From: an uncultured Subdoligranulum sp.
Lineage (GTDB): Bacteria; Bacillota; Clostridia; Oscillospirales; Ruminococcaceae
Direction of reading: 5' to 3'
DNA: 21,846 bases
Assembly (NCBI GenBank): GCA_904374465.1
Contig: CAJFFY010000065.1
Location: 1 to 21,846 of the forward strand
A program made the translations under genes and the position numbers. Below are positions 1-6,844 of the stretch, piece after piece. The notes beneath the pieces are model-generated. The model had not been told where the DNA came from and ran no database searches. It worked only from the letters and a program-made list of their open reading frames with translations. Every line of letters starts with the position of its first letter. The first letter of the stretch is position 1.

Positions 1-407
1 GAACCATTGTTACCTTTTTTTCTAACTAGTTGAGTATCTTTTTCAAGTAAGTCATAGAATTTCATAATGTCAGTTGGTCTAATTTTGTTAATATAGAAAT
101 GTCCGAAGTATGGTAAAATTCTTGTTTCTAACATTCTACAATATCTTTTATATGTTGTTGGAGCTAGTTCTTTAGAACCATAATCTCTTTTCCATATTTC
201 AACAAATTCAGAAAATTTAAGAGACTTACCATCAATGACTAAACCATTTTGTACTTCAGTAACAAATTTTGCTAGTTCAATTTCTGCATCTTTTTTAGTT
301 CCATGAATAGTTTTTCTGTGTATCATTGGCTTTCCGTTTAGGTCAAATCCTTCTGATACTGTTAGTCTGTAACTATTTTTTCCTCTTTTTTCTATACTCC
401 CAGCCAT
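1..407 (-). CDS. int: Tyrosine recombinase (integrase), N-terminal part, runs off the window
   Basis: This is the first ~135 residues of a phage/ICE-type tyrosine integrase; the rest lies beyond the left edge. The protein begins MAGSIEKRGKNSYRLTVSEG, the AP2-like arm-DNA-binding domain of this family (residues ~1-55). It continues into a SAM-like core-binding domain (about 60-130, with the typical LAPTTYKRYCRMLETRILPYFG stretch broken here as LAPTTYKRY and ILPYFG, then a KIRPTDI helix). The catalytic R...HxxR...Y domain is not visible. The start is fixed by a strong GGAGGTG ribosome binding site on the minus strand at about 416-422. It would catalyse site-specific insertion and, with Xis, excision. 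It reads outward, so one attachment site should lie just left of the window. A TATAAT on the minus strand (462-467) could be its -10 box. Confidence 0.93.
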   Translation of the reverse strand, partial: MAGSIEKRGKNSYRLTVSEGFDLNGKPMIHRKTIHGTKKDAEIELAKFVTEVQNGLVIDGKSLKFSEFVEIWKRDYGSKELAPTTYKRYCRMLETRILPYFGHFYINKIRPTDIMKFYDLLEKDTQLVRKKGNNG

Positions 408-611
408 TACTTATTTCACCTCCTTTCAAGTATAACTATGGAAGGGAGAGAATTTATGTGTATTATATAGTATTTTTTGATAAATTACTAGCTGTTTTTG
501 TTTCTTTTTAGTTGATTGCAAAGATTACAATAAAATTCATGAAAAATTTTATAAAAATATAAAGAGACTGGAAGAAATGTAATATTAATTAGCATAATAA
601 GTTAACATGTG

Positions 612-640
612 TAGAATTTTAATGGAAAAGATGTTATAAT
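612..640 (+). promoter_or_regulatory. Candidate promoter of the left cargo block
   Basis: A perfect TATAAT lies at 635-640; the -35 region at about 612-617 is weak. Transcription would start near 646, downstream of the ATG at 642. This supports the ATG at 672, preceded by AGGGGG, as the real start of the first cargo gene. Inference from sequence only. Confidence 0.45.
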
Positions 641-671
641 AATGAAAAAATTGGAGATTATAGGGGGAAAT

Positions 672-1370
672 ATGGAAATTTCTAATGAATTGTATAATAA
701 GATAAATACATTACCATGGCAAGCATTGTTTGAATATTCAGTACAGAAAGGGATAAAAGAAAATGAAATAAAAAACAAAGATAAATCTCAAATAATAATA
801 GAGTTAAAAAATAAGAATTTAATTGATATTAAGGAAATTGATAAATTAATAGAGGATTACATTTATGGAAATAGAGTAACATTTTCTATTTGGAGATTTG
901 ATGAAACTATTTCTAAACAGGATATAGAGATAATAAAACAACTAGAAGGAAAAAATATACCTTGTGATGTTAGAGAATATAGAAATGTAAAAATACAAAA
1001 GATTACAGAATATAATGATAGATTAGAATTAGTATATGTATATAGCAAAATTTATAATTATATAAATGAAACAGGTAAAGCAGATCAAGTATGGGAACAA
1101 CATAAAGGATGTTCATGGATTGGAATTGATAAAAGTTATGTTGCATATATTGTCAAACATGAGAAAATGACTAAAGTTTTTGCAGATGCTTTAATAAAAG
1201 AACTTCATAAAAATTTATCAGCCATAAAACCACCTTTGAGTGCACTAGATAGAATATTTAATGACAGTATAATGAGTAAAATTGTATTACAAGGCGTTGA
1301 AGGAGAAAAAACGGCTATTTCGCGTTCAGAAGGTTTTACAGAAGAACAAAAAAAGAAGTTAATAGAGTGA
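672..1370 (+). CDS. Uncharacterised protein; probably the N-terminal half of a split Zn-ribbon/nuclease-like protein
   Basis: I do not recognise a named family. The start at 672 (MEISNELYNK) is preferred over the ATG at 642: it has AGGGGG five bases upstream, and the earlier ATG has no ribosome binding site and precedes the likely transcription start. The first ~45 residues (LPWQALFEYSVQKGI, then KDKSQIIIELKNKNLI) resemble a SAP-like helix-helix unit. The remainder is a mixed alpha/beta domain with no clear catalytic motif. The stop TGA overlaps the GTG proposed for the next frame (GTGA). One extra A in the A7 run at 1348-1354 would fuse this frame with the next as EEQKKEVNRVRKNRFNTSGS, giving one ~640-residue protein. 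I favour one gene, interrupted by an indel or assembly error, over two coupled genes. Confidence 0.7.
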   Translation: MEISNELYNKINTLPWQALFEYSVQKGIKENEIKNKDKSQIIIELKNKNLIDIKEIDKLIEDYIYGNRVTFSIWRFDETISKQDIEIIKQLEGKNIPCDVREYRNVKIQKITEYNDRLELVYVYSKIYNYINETGKADQVWEQHKGCSWIGIDKSYVAYIVKHEKMTKVFADALIKELHKNLSAIKPPLSALDRIFNDSIMSKIVLQGVEGEKTAISRSEGFTEEQKKKLIE

Positions 1371-2593
1371 GAAAAAATAGATTTAACACTTCAGGAAGCT
1401 ATATAACACCAATATATGACAATATAACTGCAACAGTTAGATATAATGTCAAAAAGGGAAATATAAGTATATTAAAACACTTATCTTCAAAAGAACTTTT
1501 TGCTTGGACAGAAGAAGCTATTAAAATTATATTTGAAGAGATAGATAATTTAAAAGGGAAGGATGTTAAATTAATATTTAAAGAAATTGGTCAAGATTTG
1601 AAATGGCCATTATTATCTACTGTTGAGCAAGAAAAGATGAATTGGCTATTAACACAATTAATAGCTAATATGGATAAAGAAAAAAATATAAGTTTTCCAA
1701 ATAACAAAAAAGATATCTTAAATAATGATAGATTATTTATAAAAATTTTAAGGCCTTATTGCGAAAAGTGTGATTCTTATGAAATTCCATTATGTAGTGT
1801 ATGTGGTAGAAATTTATCAAATAAAGTAAAAGAAAAATTTTGCGAGTGTGGAGCTCCTATTAAAGCTGTGTGTCAAGAAGGGCATGAACTAGTTATGGAT
1901 AGATATTGGTATGTTCCAACAAAAAGATGTATAGATATGCTTAATAACAATTTGAAAAAAGTATATCCAAATGCTAATTTAAATTATTCAATTTGCATAA
2001 TGGATGATATTCTTATGATTTCGTCAAATGAAAATCAAGAAGATGGGGAGATACAATTTGATGAAATTGATGAATTTAATGTAAAAGGATTTATGATTGA
2101 TGATGAATTAGTAAAATTTGCAGTAGAGATGAAAGAAAAATGTAGTGGAATATGTTCTTATAATAAAATTGCAAAATGTTTAAATGATAAACAACAACTT
2201 TGTTTACCTAAATTATTTTATGGAATTATTCCTGGATTTAAACCTCAACCACATAAAGGGGGAGAATATGGAGACGTTTCTGGAATAATTAATGTAAAAG
2301 GGAAGGAATATGAAATGAAAGGCATCATCAAGAAAAATGCGTCACAAGCATCAAATAAAATAAATACAATACTATTGTCAACATCTTCAGTTGGACAAGA
2401 GATTATAAGGCAATTTGTTGAGCAGGGAATGACGGATGAAAGATGTCAATTAATAATGATAGTAGTGCCACAGAACATAGATAATTCTTTCAAGGGTACA
2501 TTGCGATTTTTGGCTAGATTATCAAATAAAAAAATAACATTTGTTGAATTAGAAGATGTCTGCAAACTTTTAAAAAAAGCAGAAATAAAATGA
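1367..2593 (+). CDS. Zn-ribbon protein with predicted PD-(D/E)XK nuclease-like C-terminus
   Basis: 408 residues if started at GTG 1367, which lacks a convincing ribosome binding site. It may be the C-terminal part of the preceding frame. Residues ~1-120 are helical and unassigned. Residues 131-173 hold paired cysteines (C132, C135, C143, C146, C159, C161, C169 and H173) that look like two zinc ribbons. A second cysteine group is C259, C263, C271 and C279. Residues ~299-322 read GGEYGDVSGIINV...YEMKGIIKK: E300/D303 followed by E316-x-K318 on a strand, the layout of a PD-(D/E)XK nuclease site. The following helix and strand (about 342-400) fit that fold. The nuclease call is inferred from motif spacing, not a recognised family. 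The PIN gene follows 16 bases later, so the genes likely form one operon. Confidence 0.6.
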   Translation: MRKNRFNTSGSYITPIYDNITATVRYNVKKGNISILKHLSSKELFAWTEEAIKIIFEEIDNLKGKDVKLIFKEIGQDLKWPLLSTVEQEKMNWLLTQLIANMDKEKNISFPNNKKDILNNDRLFIKILRPYCEKCDSYEIPLCSVCGRNLSNKVKEKFCECGAPIKAVCQEGHELVMDRYWYVPTKRCIDMLNNNLKKVYPNANLNYSICIMDDILMISSNENQEDGEIQFDEIDEFNVKGFMIDDELVKFAVEMKEKCSGICSYNKIAKCLNDKQQLCLPKLFYGIIPGFKPQPHKGGEYGDVSGIINVKGKEYEMKGIIKKNASQASNKINTILLSTSSVGQEIIRQFVEQGMTDERCQLIMIVVPQNIDNSFKGTLRFLARLSNKKITFVELEDVCKLLKKAEIK

Positions 2594-2609
2594 TTGTATT
2601 GGAGAGATT

Positions 2610-3599
2610 ATGATAACTGTTTTTATAGATACAAATATTTATGAGGAACTAGGATTTAATTTTAGCTTAAAAAATGATATTATTGCTAATTTTATTAAAC
2701 ATATTGATAATAAAGAAGTAAAAAATGTAATAATATCTGTTATAGATAATGAAGTGAAAAGTCACCTCACACAAAGAAAACTAGACAATGAAAGTAAGAT
2801 AAAGAAACATTGCAAATGGATAAAAAATTATATAGATGAAGAAACTATTAATGAAAATCTAAATTCAGAATTAGAAAGTTTCGAGGAATTTAAAAAACTA
2901 AGTCAAGCAGAAGTCTTTGAGCTAGATACTATCAATACAGAAAAAGTTTTAGAGAAATACTTTAAAAAAGAATATCCATTTGAAAAATCAAAACCATATG
3001 AATTTAAAGATGCCTTTTTTGTGGAAGGTGTTAAAAGGTATGTAGAAGATAATTATTCAATTAGGAATATTATTGTAACTAAAGATAAAGGGATAAAGCA
3101 AGCGGTTAAAAATATACAAAATATAGAAACGATATCCTCAATACAGGAATTATCAGATTTAATAATTAATTATGGAAAAGAAAGAAAAGATACAATAACA
3201 AAATATTTAGATAAATATAATTTAGATAAACAACTAAAAGAGATATGTTCAGTTTCAGGAGATAATGATTTTGAAGAAGGAAATATTGAGGTAGAAGAAA
3301 TAACAAAAAATGGAGTATGGGGTACTGAAATTTTAAGTATAAAGCCAGATAGAATTACAATAGTTTGTGATTTGGGGATTATTTTAAAGGGAAGTTTTAG
3401 TTGCTTAGATATTGAAAATTCAGTCTATGATTCAGAAGATAAAGATTATATTTATAAAACTTATTTAGAGAAGAGTGAATTGATGTATGTTTGTTTAGCT
3501 ATATTAGATATAAAAATAAAAAATTCAAAAATGTCTGATGTTATAATTAAGGATTTTCCAGAAATTGAAATAGAATATAAAGATTTAAAAAATAAATAG
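2610..3599 (+). CDS. PIN-domain protein (DUF4935-like), predicted ribonuclease
   Basis: The N-terminal half is a PIN-like domain. MITVFIDTNIYEE supplies D7, SVIDNEVKSHL supplies E48, EFKDAFFVEGV supplies D134 and IIVTKDKGI supplies D159, the acidic residues expected to bind metal in PIN nucleases. The IDTNIY opening and KDAFFVEG motif resemble the DUF4935 PIN group, which is found in defence and toxin settings. Residues ~170-329 are an extra C-terminal region rich in beta strands with no domain I recognise. A ribosome binding site GGAGAG precedes the ATG. The gene follows the zinc-ribbon gene by 16 bases and closes the left cargo operon at a bidirectional terminator. No small antitoxin-like partner is adjacent, so a defence effector fits better than a classical VapC toxin. 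The role is inference. Confidence 0.8.
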   Translation: MITVFIDTNIYEELGFNFSLKNDIIANFIKHIDNKEVKNVIISVIDNEVKSHLTQRKLDNESKIKKHCKWIKNYIDEETINENLNSELESFEEFKKLSQAEVFELDTINTEKVLEKYFKKEYPFEKSKPYEFKDAFFVEGVKRYVEDNYSIRNIIVTKDKGIKQAVKNIQNIETISSIQELSDLIINYGKERKDTITKYLDKYNLDKQLKEICSVSGDNDFEEGNIEVEEITKNGVWGTEILSIKPDRITIVCDLGIILKGSFSCLDIENSVYDSEDKDYIYKTYLEKSELMYVCLAILDIKIKNSKMSDVIIKDFPEIEIEYKDLKNK

Positions 3600-3622
3600 T
3601 CCTGAGAGAACTATTTATTTTT
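3588..3622. terminator. Bidirectional rho-independent terminator
   Basis: A 13-bp perfect stem (3588-3600 with 3610-3622) with a 9-base loop CCTGAGAGA. The arms are A-rich on one side and T-rich on the other, so it can end both converging transcripts. It contains the stop codons of the PIN gene and of the minus-strand DUF6076-like gene. Confidence 0.8.
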
Positions 3623-4702
3623 ATTATATTTCATCCATTCAAGCAATTCTTCTTCTGAAATTTTATTATTATTAAATTCTTTAATTTTTTCTTTGGCAAG
3701 TTTTTTCCAATTATTAAATGATATTTTAACTTGTTCATCCTTAGATCTTTTAACTTGCATTAATCTTCTTTGATAATTATTTCTATAAAATTTAATTCCT
3801 TCAATAGAATTTCTCTTTTTAGAATAAGAATTATTAGCACCAACCTTTTTACAAGATAATTCATTTTCACAATATACAATATCACAATATTTTTCAGTAT
3901 TTTTAAGTGGAATAAAATATTTACCACAGTTCTTACAAACTTTAATTTTTATACTAGTATTAGAAGCTATTTCAAATAAAGAGATATACAGTATATTGGA
4001 TAAATATGATGTATGAAAAACAGGACTATCACCTATAGTTATTGTTCCATCTTCTAAATGTTCTCTAACAATTTTAGGAGTTATAGATTGTGAAGATATA
4101 TGGTATATATCATGTGCAAATTGTTGATAATAATATACTTCTATGTTTGTAGAATATTTAAATAAGTTATTAAAAATAGAATAAGAAAGATACTTTTCTA
4201 AAGGTGTATAATTCTTATCTATTGAATCATTATTTAAATTATACATATAGTCTACACATTGTTTTATCAAATATTGTAATTTCTTTAACTTAGGTTTAAC
4301 TTTATTAAAAATTGGTTGATAAGTTTCTATAAATTCATCTTCTGCTTTAAAGAATTTTAATGAAGAAATTGAGGCATAAAATTCACTTAAAATAGAGAAT
4401 CCATAAAAACAGAAGAAAGTACGATAAGATGTTTCAAAAGTGGCAAAATCTGCATTAAGAAATTTTATTAAAAAAGTTCCATAACTTTCTTCAAAAGGTT
4501 CTAATAGTGTAGCTGAAGAAAAATAAATCTCTTTATCGTTCTTAGTATTATTAAAAAGTATATTTGAGAATCTATTACCTTTATCATGATTAAAAGTAGT
4601 TTTATACAAAGAAATAGAAGTTGTATAAAACTCTTTTCTTTTTTCCTTATTAAACCAAATGTTAAAGTAATCTTTTGTTGGAATATTATCTTCTCTTAAC
4701 AT
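3611..4702 (-). CDS. DUF6076-like protein with C-terminal cysteine cluster
   Basis: 363 residues. The first ~250 are mostly helical. They are followed by a zinc-binding region, KVCKNCGKYFIP (C256, C259) and KYCD/YCEN/LSCKK (C273, C278, C284), then a basic helical tail (about 290-363) with YSKKRNSIEG and many K/R residues. This CxxCGKYF...YCD...SCK arrangement with a basic tail matches proteins annotated DUF6076 that are common on clostridial mobile elements; the family match is from memory. The zinc unit resembles CGNR-type fingers, so nucleic-acid binding is likely. The start at 4702 has GAGGTG seven bases upstream on the minus strand. It is transcribed away from the excisionase, and the 264-bp gap between them probably holds both promoters. 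Function unknown; no repressor domain is visible. Confidence 0.72.
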   Translation of the reverse strand: MLREDNIPTKDYFNIWFNKEKRKEFYTTSISLYKTTFNHDKGNRFSNILFNNTKNDKEIYFSSATLLEPFEESYGTFLIKFLNADFATFETSYRTFFCFYGFSILSEFYASISSLKFFKAEDEFIETYQPIFNKVKPKLKKLQYLIKQCVDYMYNLNNDSIDKNYTPLEKYLSYSIFNNLFKYSTNIEVYYYQQFAHDIYHISSQSITPKIVREHLEDGTITIGDSPVFHTSYLSNILYISLFEIASNTSIKIKVCKNCGKYFIPLKNTEKYCDIVYCENELSCKKVGANNSYSKKRNSIEGIKFYRNNYQRRLMQVKRSKDEQVKISFNNWKKLAKEKIKEFNNNKISEEELLEWMKYNKNK

Positions 4703-4966
4703 ATAAACACCTCAAAAACATAAATTGCAACATACTTTATAAAATAAAATTGCTAACAAAGTATCTTAATTATACAAAAACATAGTGAAAATTGCAATAA
4801 TTATTATAAATAAAAAATGGCAAAACCATTGAAAACACTATAGAAGAAGAAAATAAAATAAAAAATTTAAGAAATTTCGAAAAACAGCTCAATTTTTAAT
4901 AGTTGTTCTGGGCTTTATATTAGAAGGGAGAGGAAGACCTTCAATAAGAAAGAAGGGAGGTATATT
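4703..4966. promoter_or_regulatory. Divergent intergenic region upstream of xis
   Basis: No gene is seen here. It holds a 7-bp inverted repeat, ATACTTT (4732-4738) with AAAGTAT (4758-4764), two further ATTGC half-motifs nearby, and a small hairpin AATGG/CCATT (4816-4830). These could be operators or Int/Xis arm sites; I cannot assign them. The xis ribosome binding site GGGAGG lies just before 4967. Confidence 0.35.
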
Positions 4967-5164
4967 ATGATGAATAATCAAATTCAAAGAACTACACTAA
5001 CAATGAAAGAAGCATCAGAGTACTTAGGTATTTCATATTGGTTAATTAATCAACTGGTAAGGAAAAAACAAATTCCATATTGTAAAGTTGGTGGAAAATA
5101 TTTATTTAGAGTACAAGCCCTAGATGAGTATTTGAGAAATATGGAATTACAATCTATGCTTTAA
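4967..5164 (+). CDS. xis: Excisionase-family DNA-binding protein
   Basis: 65 residues forming one winged helix-turn-helix of the MerR-like excisionase type. LTMKEASEYLGIS is the first helix-turn, YWLINQLVRKKQIPYCKVG is the recognition helix and wing, and KYLFRVQALDEYLRNM is the last helix. Small proteins like this bend attachment-site DNA and direct the tyrosine integrase towards excision; some also act as regulators. Two ATG codons are adjacent (4967, 4970); GGGAGG six bases upstream supports 4967. It opens the replication block and is followed 28 bases later by the replisome organizer, so the two are probably cotranscribed. In many elements xis sits next to int; here about 4.5 kb of cargo separates them. 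Confidence 0.88.
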   Translation: MMNNQIQRTTLTMKEASEYLGISYWLINQLVRKKQIPYCKVGGKYLFRVQALDEYLRNMELQSML

Positions 5165-5192
5165 ATTTTGAAGAAAGAGAGGAAAGGAGGCA

Positions 5193-5705
5193 ATGTACAA
5201 GTTACAATGGTTAAAAATTGATGTAAATTTATTTGCAAATAGGAAAATTCTAATATTACTTAAAGAGCCTGATGGAGATACATATATTAGAGTATGGATA
5301 CAATTATTAATTATTGCTATGGAATGTAATAAAGAAGGTAATTTAGTAATAGGCGAGAACAAACCAATGACAATTGAATATTTTTCAAAGATTATGGGAA
5401 AGTCTTTTGAAAAAATGGAAGAAATAATTAAAAAATTTTTAGAATTAGAAATGATAATTCTAGCAAATGAAGTTTACAAAATTAAAAATTGGAATAAATA
5501 TCAAAGTATTGAAACATATGAAAAATACAAAGAACAAGGAAGATTAAGACAACAAAGATATCGTGAAAAGTTAAAAAGTAGAAATGGAAAGAGTAACGTT
5601 ACAGTAACGTTATGTAACGGAGAAGAAGAGAATAAAGAAAATAAAAGAAAAGAAGTAAGAAAGGAAGAAGAGAACACAAATGGATTTAGAAAATACGAGA
5701 TGTAA
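5193..5705 (+). CDS. Phage replisome organizer (N-terminal domain family)
   Basis: 170 residues. MYKLQWLKIDVNLFANRKI, then GDTYIRVWIQLLIIA and FLELEMIILANEVYKIKNW, match the phage replisome organizer N-terminal winged-helix domain (about 1-115). This is followed by the usual basic linker, QRYREKLKSRN, and a charged tail. Family members bind repeats at the phage or element origin and recruit a helicase loader. That fits, because the next gene is a DnaC-like loader overlapping it by 26 bases. AAAGGAGG before the ATG sets the start. The linker DNA contains three phased GTAACG repeats (5592-5619), a plausible origin inside the gene, as in several phages. The acidic K/E-rich tail is short compared with full-length family members, so it may be a reduced version. 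Confidence 0.88.
   Translation: MYKLQWLKIDVNLFANRKILILLKEPDGDTYIRVWIQLLIIAMECNKEGNLVIGENKPMTIEYFSKIMGKSFEKMEEIIKKFLELEMIILANEVYKIKNWNKYQSIETYEKYKEQGRLRQQRYREKLKSRNGKSNVTVTLCNGEEENKENKRKEVRKEEENTNGFRKYEM
5592..5619. repeat. Iteron-like 11-bp repeats inside the replisome organizer gene
   Basis: AGTAACGTTAC (5592-5602) is followed directly by AGTAACGTTAT (5603-5613) and a third partial copy GTAACG (5614-5619). The copies are 11 and 10 bp apart, so they lie on one face of the helix. GTAACGTTAC is itself a perfect palindrome. Such repeats in the linker part of an initiator gene are the usual form of phage-type origins; that this is the origin here is inference. Confidence 0.6.
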
Positions 5706-6003
5706 TTTTAAAGATGAAATATTCCACAACAAATGTAAATTTTGTGGAAAAGATTTAAAACCAATAGGCTTAGATTATTTATATGCAAATATGCCATTAA
5801 GTTCAATAGAATATGAAAGATGCAATTGTAAACAGTCAAAGAGCTATTGGAATGAAATAGATTTAAAAGAAGAAAAACAAAAGAAAAGAAAACAAATGGA
5901 GCAAATGACAAGGCAATTTTATATACAAAATTATCTTAGTAAACGAATACAAGATTATCAATTTGATAATTTCATAATAACAGAAATTAATAAAAAAAAG
6001 TAG
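5680..6003 (+). CDS. DnaC-like helicase loader, N-terminal part (upstream of frameshift)
   Basis: 107 residues ending at a TAG directly after an A8G run. The N-terminus has a zinc-binding unit, CKFCGK (C19, C22) with YERCNCK, as in phage and element DnaC/DnaI-type loaders, then a long basic helix (KEEKQKKRKQMEQMTRQF). YLSKRIQDYQFDNF is the typical lead-in to the AAA+ domain, which continues in the -1 frame from position 6000. The two parts together form one ~282-residue protein, normal for the family. The junction A AAA AAG TAG is a canonical -1 slippery heptamer placed right before the stop. Expression could therefore use programmed frameshifting, or the gene could be broken, or one A could be missing from the assembly. 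The start overlaps the end of the replisome organizer gene, suggesting translational coupling. Confidence 0.8.
   Translation: MDLENTRCNFKDEIFHNKCKFCGKDLKPIGLDYLYANMPLSSIEYERCNCKQSKSYWNEIDLKEEKQKKRKQMEQMTRQFYIQNYLSKRIQDYQFDNFIITEINKKK
5994..6000 (+). other. Possible -1 ribosomal frameshift site (A AAA AAG)
   Basis: The heptamer is in the correct phase for tandem slippage in the zero frame and is followed at once by TAG. After a -1 shift, reading continues as GTA GAA ATC into the AAA+ domain. I see no clear upstream Shine-Dalgarno stimulator or strong downstream hairpin, which weakens the programmed-shift reading. Confidence 0.4.
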
Positions 6004-6527
6004 AAATCGCAAAAGATTTTACAGAAAAATGTATAAATAAAAATCAAAAATATGGACTTATTATTACTGGAAAATCAGGAACTGGAAAGACACATTTAGC
6101 AACAGCTATTTTAAATAAACTAACTGAAAAAGATATGTTAGTTTTAATGGGAAGACTAATTGTATTGCTGGATGTAATTAAAGATACTTTTAAAGATTTT
6201 TCTAGTAAAGAAAAAGACATAATAGAATTGTATTCTAAGGTTGATATGCTTATAATTGATGATTTAGGAACAGAAAGAATTAGAAGTTGGGCACTAGAAA
6301 AATTATATACAATTATAGAAAATAGAAATGAAAATAAATTACCAATTATAGTAACAACTAGATTTAATAAAGAGAGTTTATTAGACAGATTTTATCAAAG
6401 TGAAGATGAAGAATTATCAGAGGCAGTTATTCAAAAGTTGTATCAATTTTGTTATGGAATTGAACTAAAAAAGTATGATCAAAATGAAAAAGAAAAAGTT
6501 AGTATAAGCGACCAAACTAAATACTAA
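6000..6527 (+). CDS. DnaC-like helicase loader, AAA+ ATPase part (downstream of frameshift)
   Basis: Read in frame from 6000, this is the AAA+ core: GLIITGKSGTGKTHLATAIL contains Walker A (GKSGTGKT, at about 6069-6092), KVDMLIIDDLGTERIRSW carries Walker B (IIDD) and the DnaC/IstB-type continuation, and IIVTTRFNKESL is sensor I. No start codon lies in this frame before the ATG at 6135, which comes after Walker A. Independent translation from 6135 would therefore give an ATPase without its nucleotide-binding loop. The part is consequently meaningful only when joined to the upstream frame. It would load the host replicative helicase at the element origin together with the replisome organizer. 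The sequence after the frameshift is intact and conserved in motif, which argues against long-standing decay. Confidence 0.8.
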   Translation, partial: VEIAKDFTEKCINKNQKYGLIITGKSGTGKTHLATAILNKLTEKDMLVLMGRLIVLLDVIKDTFKDFSSKEKDIIELYSKVDMLIIDDLGTERIRSWALEKLYTIIENRNENKLPIIVTTRFNKESLLDRFYQSEDEELSEAVIQKLYQFCYGIELKKYDQNEKEKVSISDQTKY

Positions 6528-6677
6528 CTTAATCCAAAAACTAAAATTATTATAAAATATTTATGAACCAAAAGTAAAGAATATTTTAAACTAAAAAATT
6601 TAAAATATTTTAGAAATTTTTTTGATACAAAAGAAAAAAAGTGATACAAAAAATATCTCTCGGAGAGCAAAAAAGGT

Positions 6678-6818
6678 TTTAGGGCATTTTTGCCCTAAAC
6701 AGCTAAAACGGTGTCAAGACACCAAGCTGGCGAATATTAGGTACTAAAAAATACTACCCAATATTCGTGCAAAATAAATTTTGCAAATTCTTAATGCTAA
6801 GTAAATTAGCATTAAGAA
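6678..6818. repeat. Cluster of five adjacent inverted repeats (candidate origin, oriT or structured RNA)
   Basis: Within a 317-bp non-coding stretch (6528-6844), hairpins follow one another almost without gap. (1) TTTAGGGCA/TGCCCTAAA, 9 bp, 6678-6699. (2) GGTGTC/GACACC, 6710-6723, enclosed by CAGCT/AGCTG, 6700-6729. (3) CGAATATT/AATATTCG, 6731-6767, with an inner GGTA/TACC. (4) GCAAAAT/ATTTTGC, 6769-6784. (5) TTCTTAATGCTAA/TTAGCATTAAGAA, 13 bp, 6788-6818. None ends in a good T-run, so simple terminators are unlikely. The place, right after the helicase loader, suits a single-strand initiation site or transfer origin. The 6528-6677 part is plain AT-rich DNA apart from a small CTCTC/GAGAG hairpin at 6657-6667. 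Confidence 0.7.
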
Positions 6819-6844
6819 ATTTTTATATATAGGAAGTGAGGAAA

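Noticed and set aside
326..511. 61-aa plus-strand reading frame rich in F and Y
   Set aside because: It lies antisense to the start of the integrase gene and its promoter, has no ribosome binding site and has no recognisable features.
2610..3599. Classical VapBC-type toxin-antitoxin for the PIN protein
   Set aside because: The protein is 329 residues, far longer than VapC, and no small antitoxin gene is adjacent.
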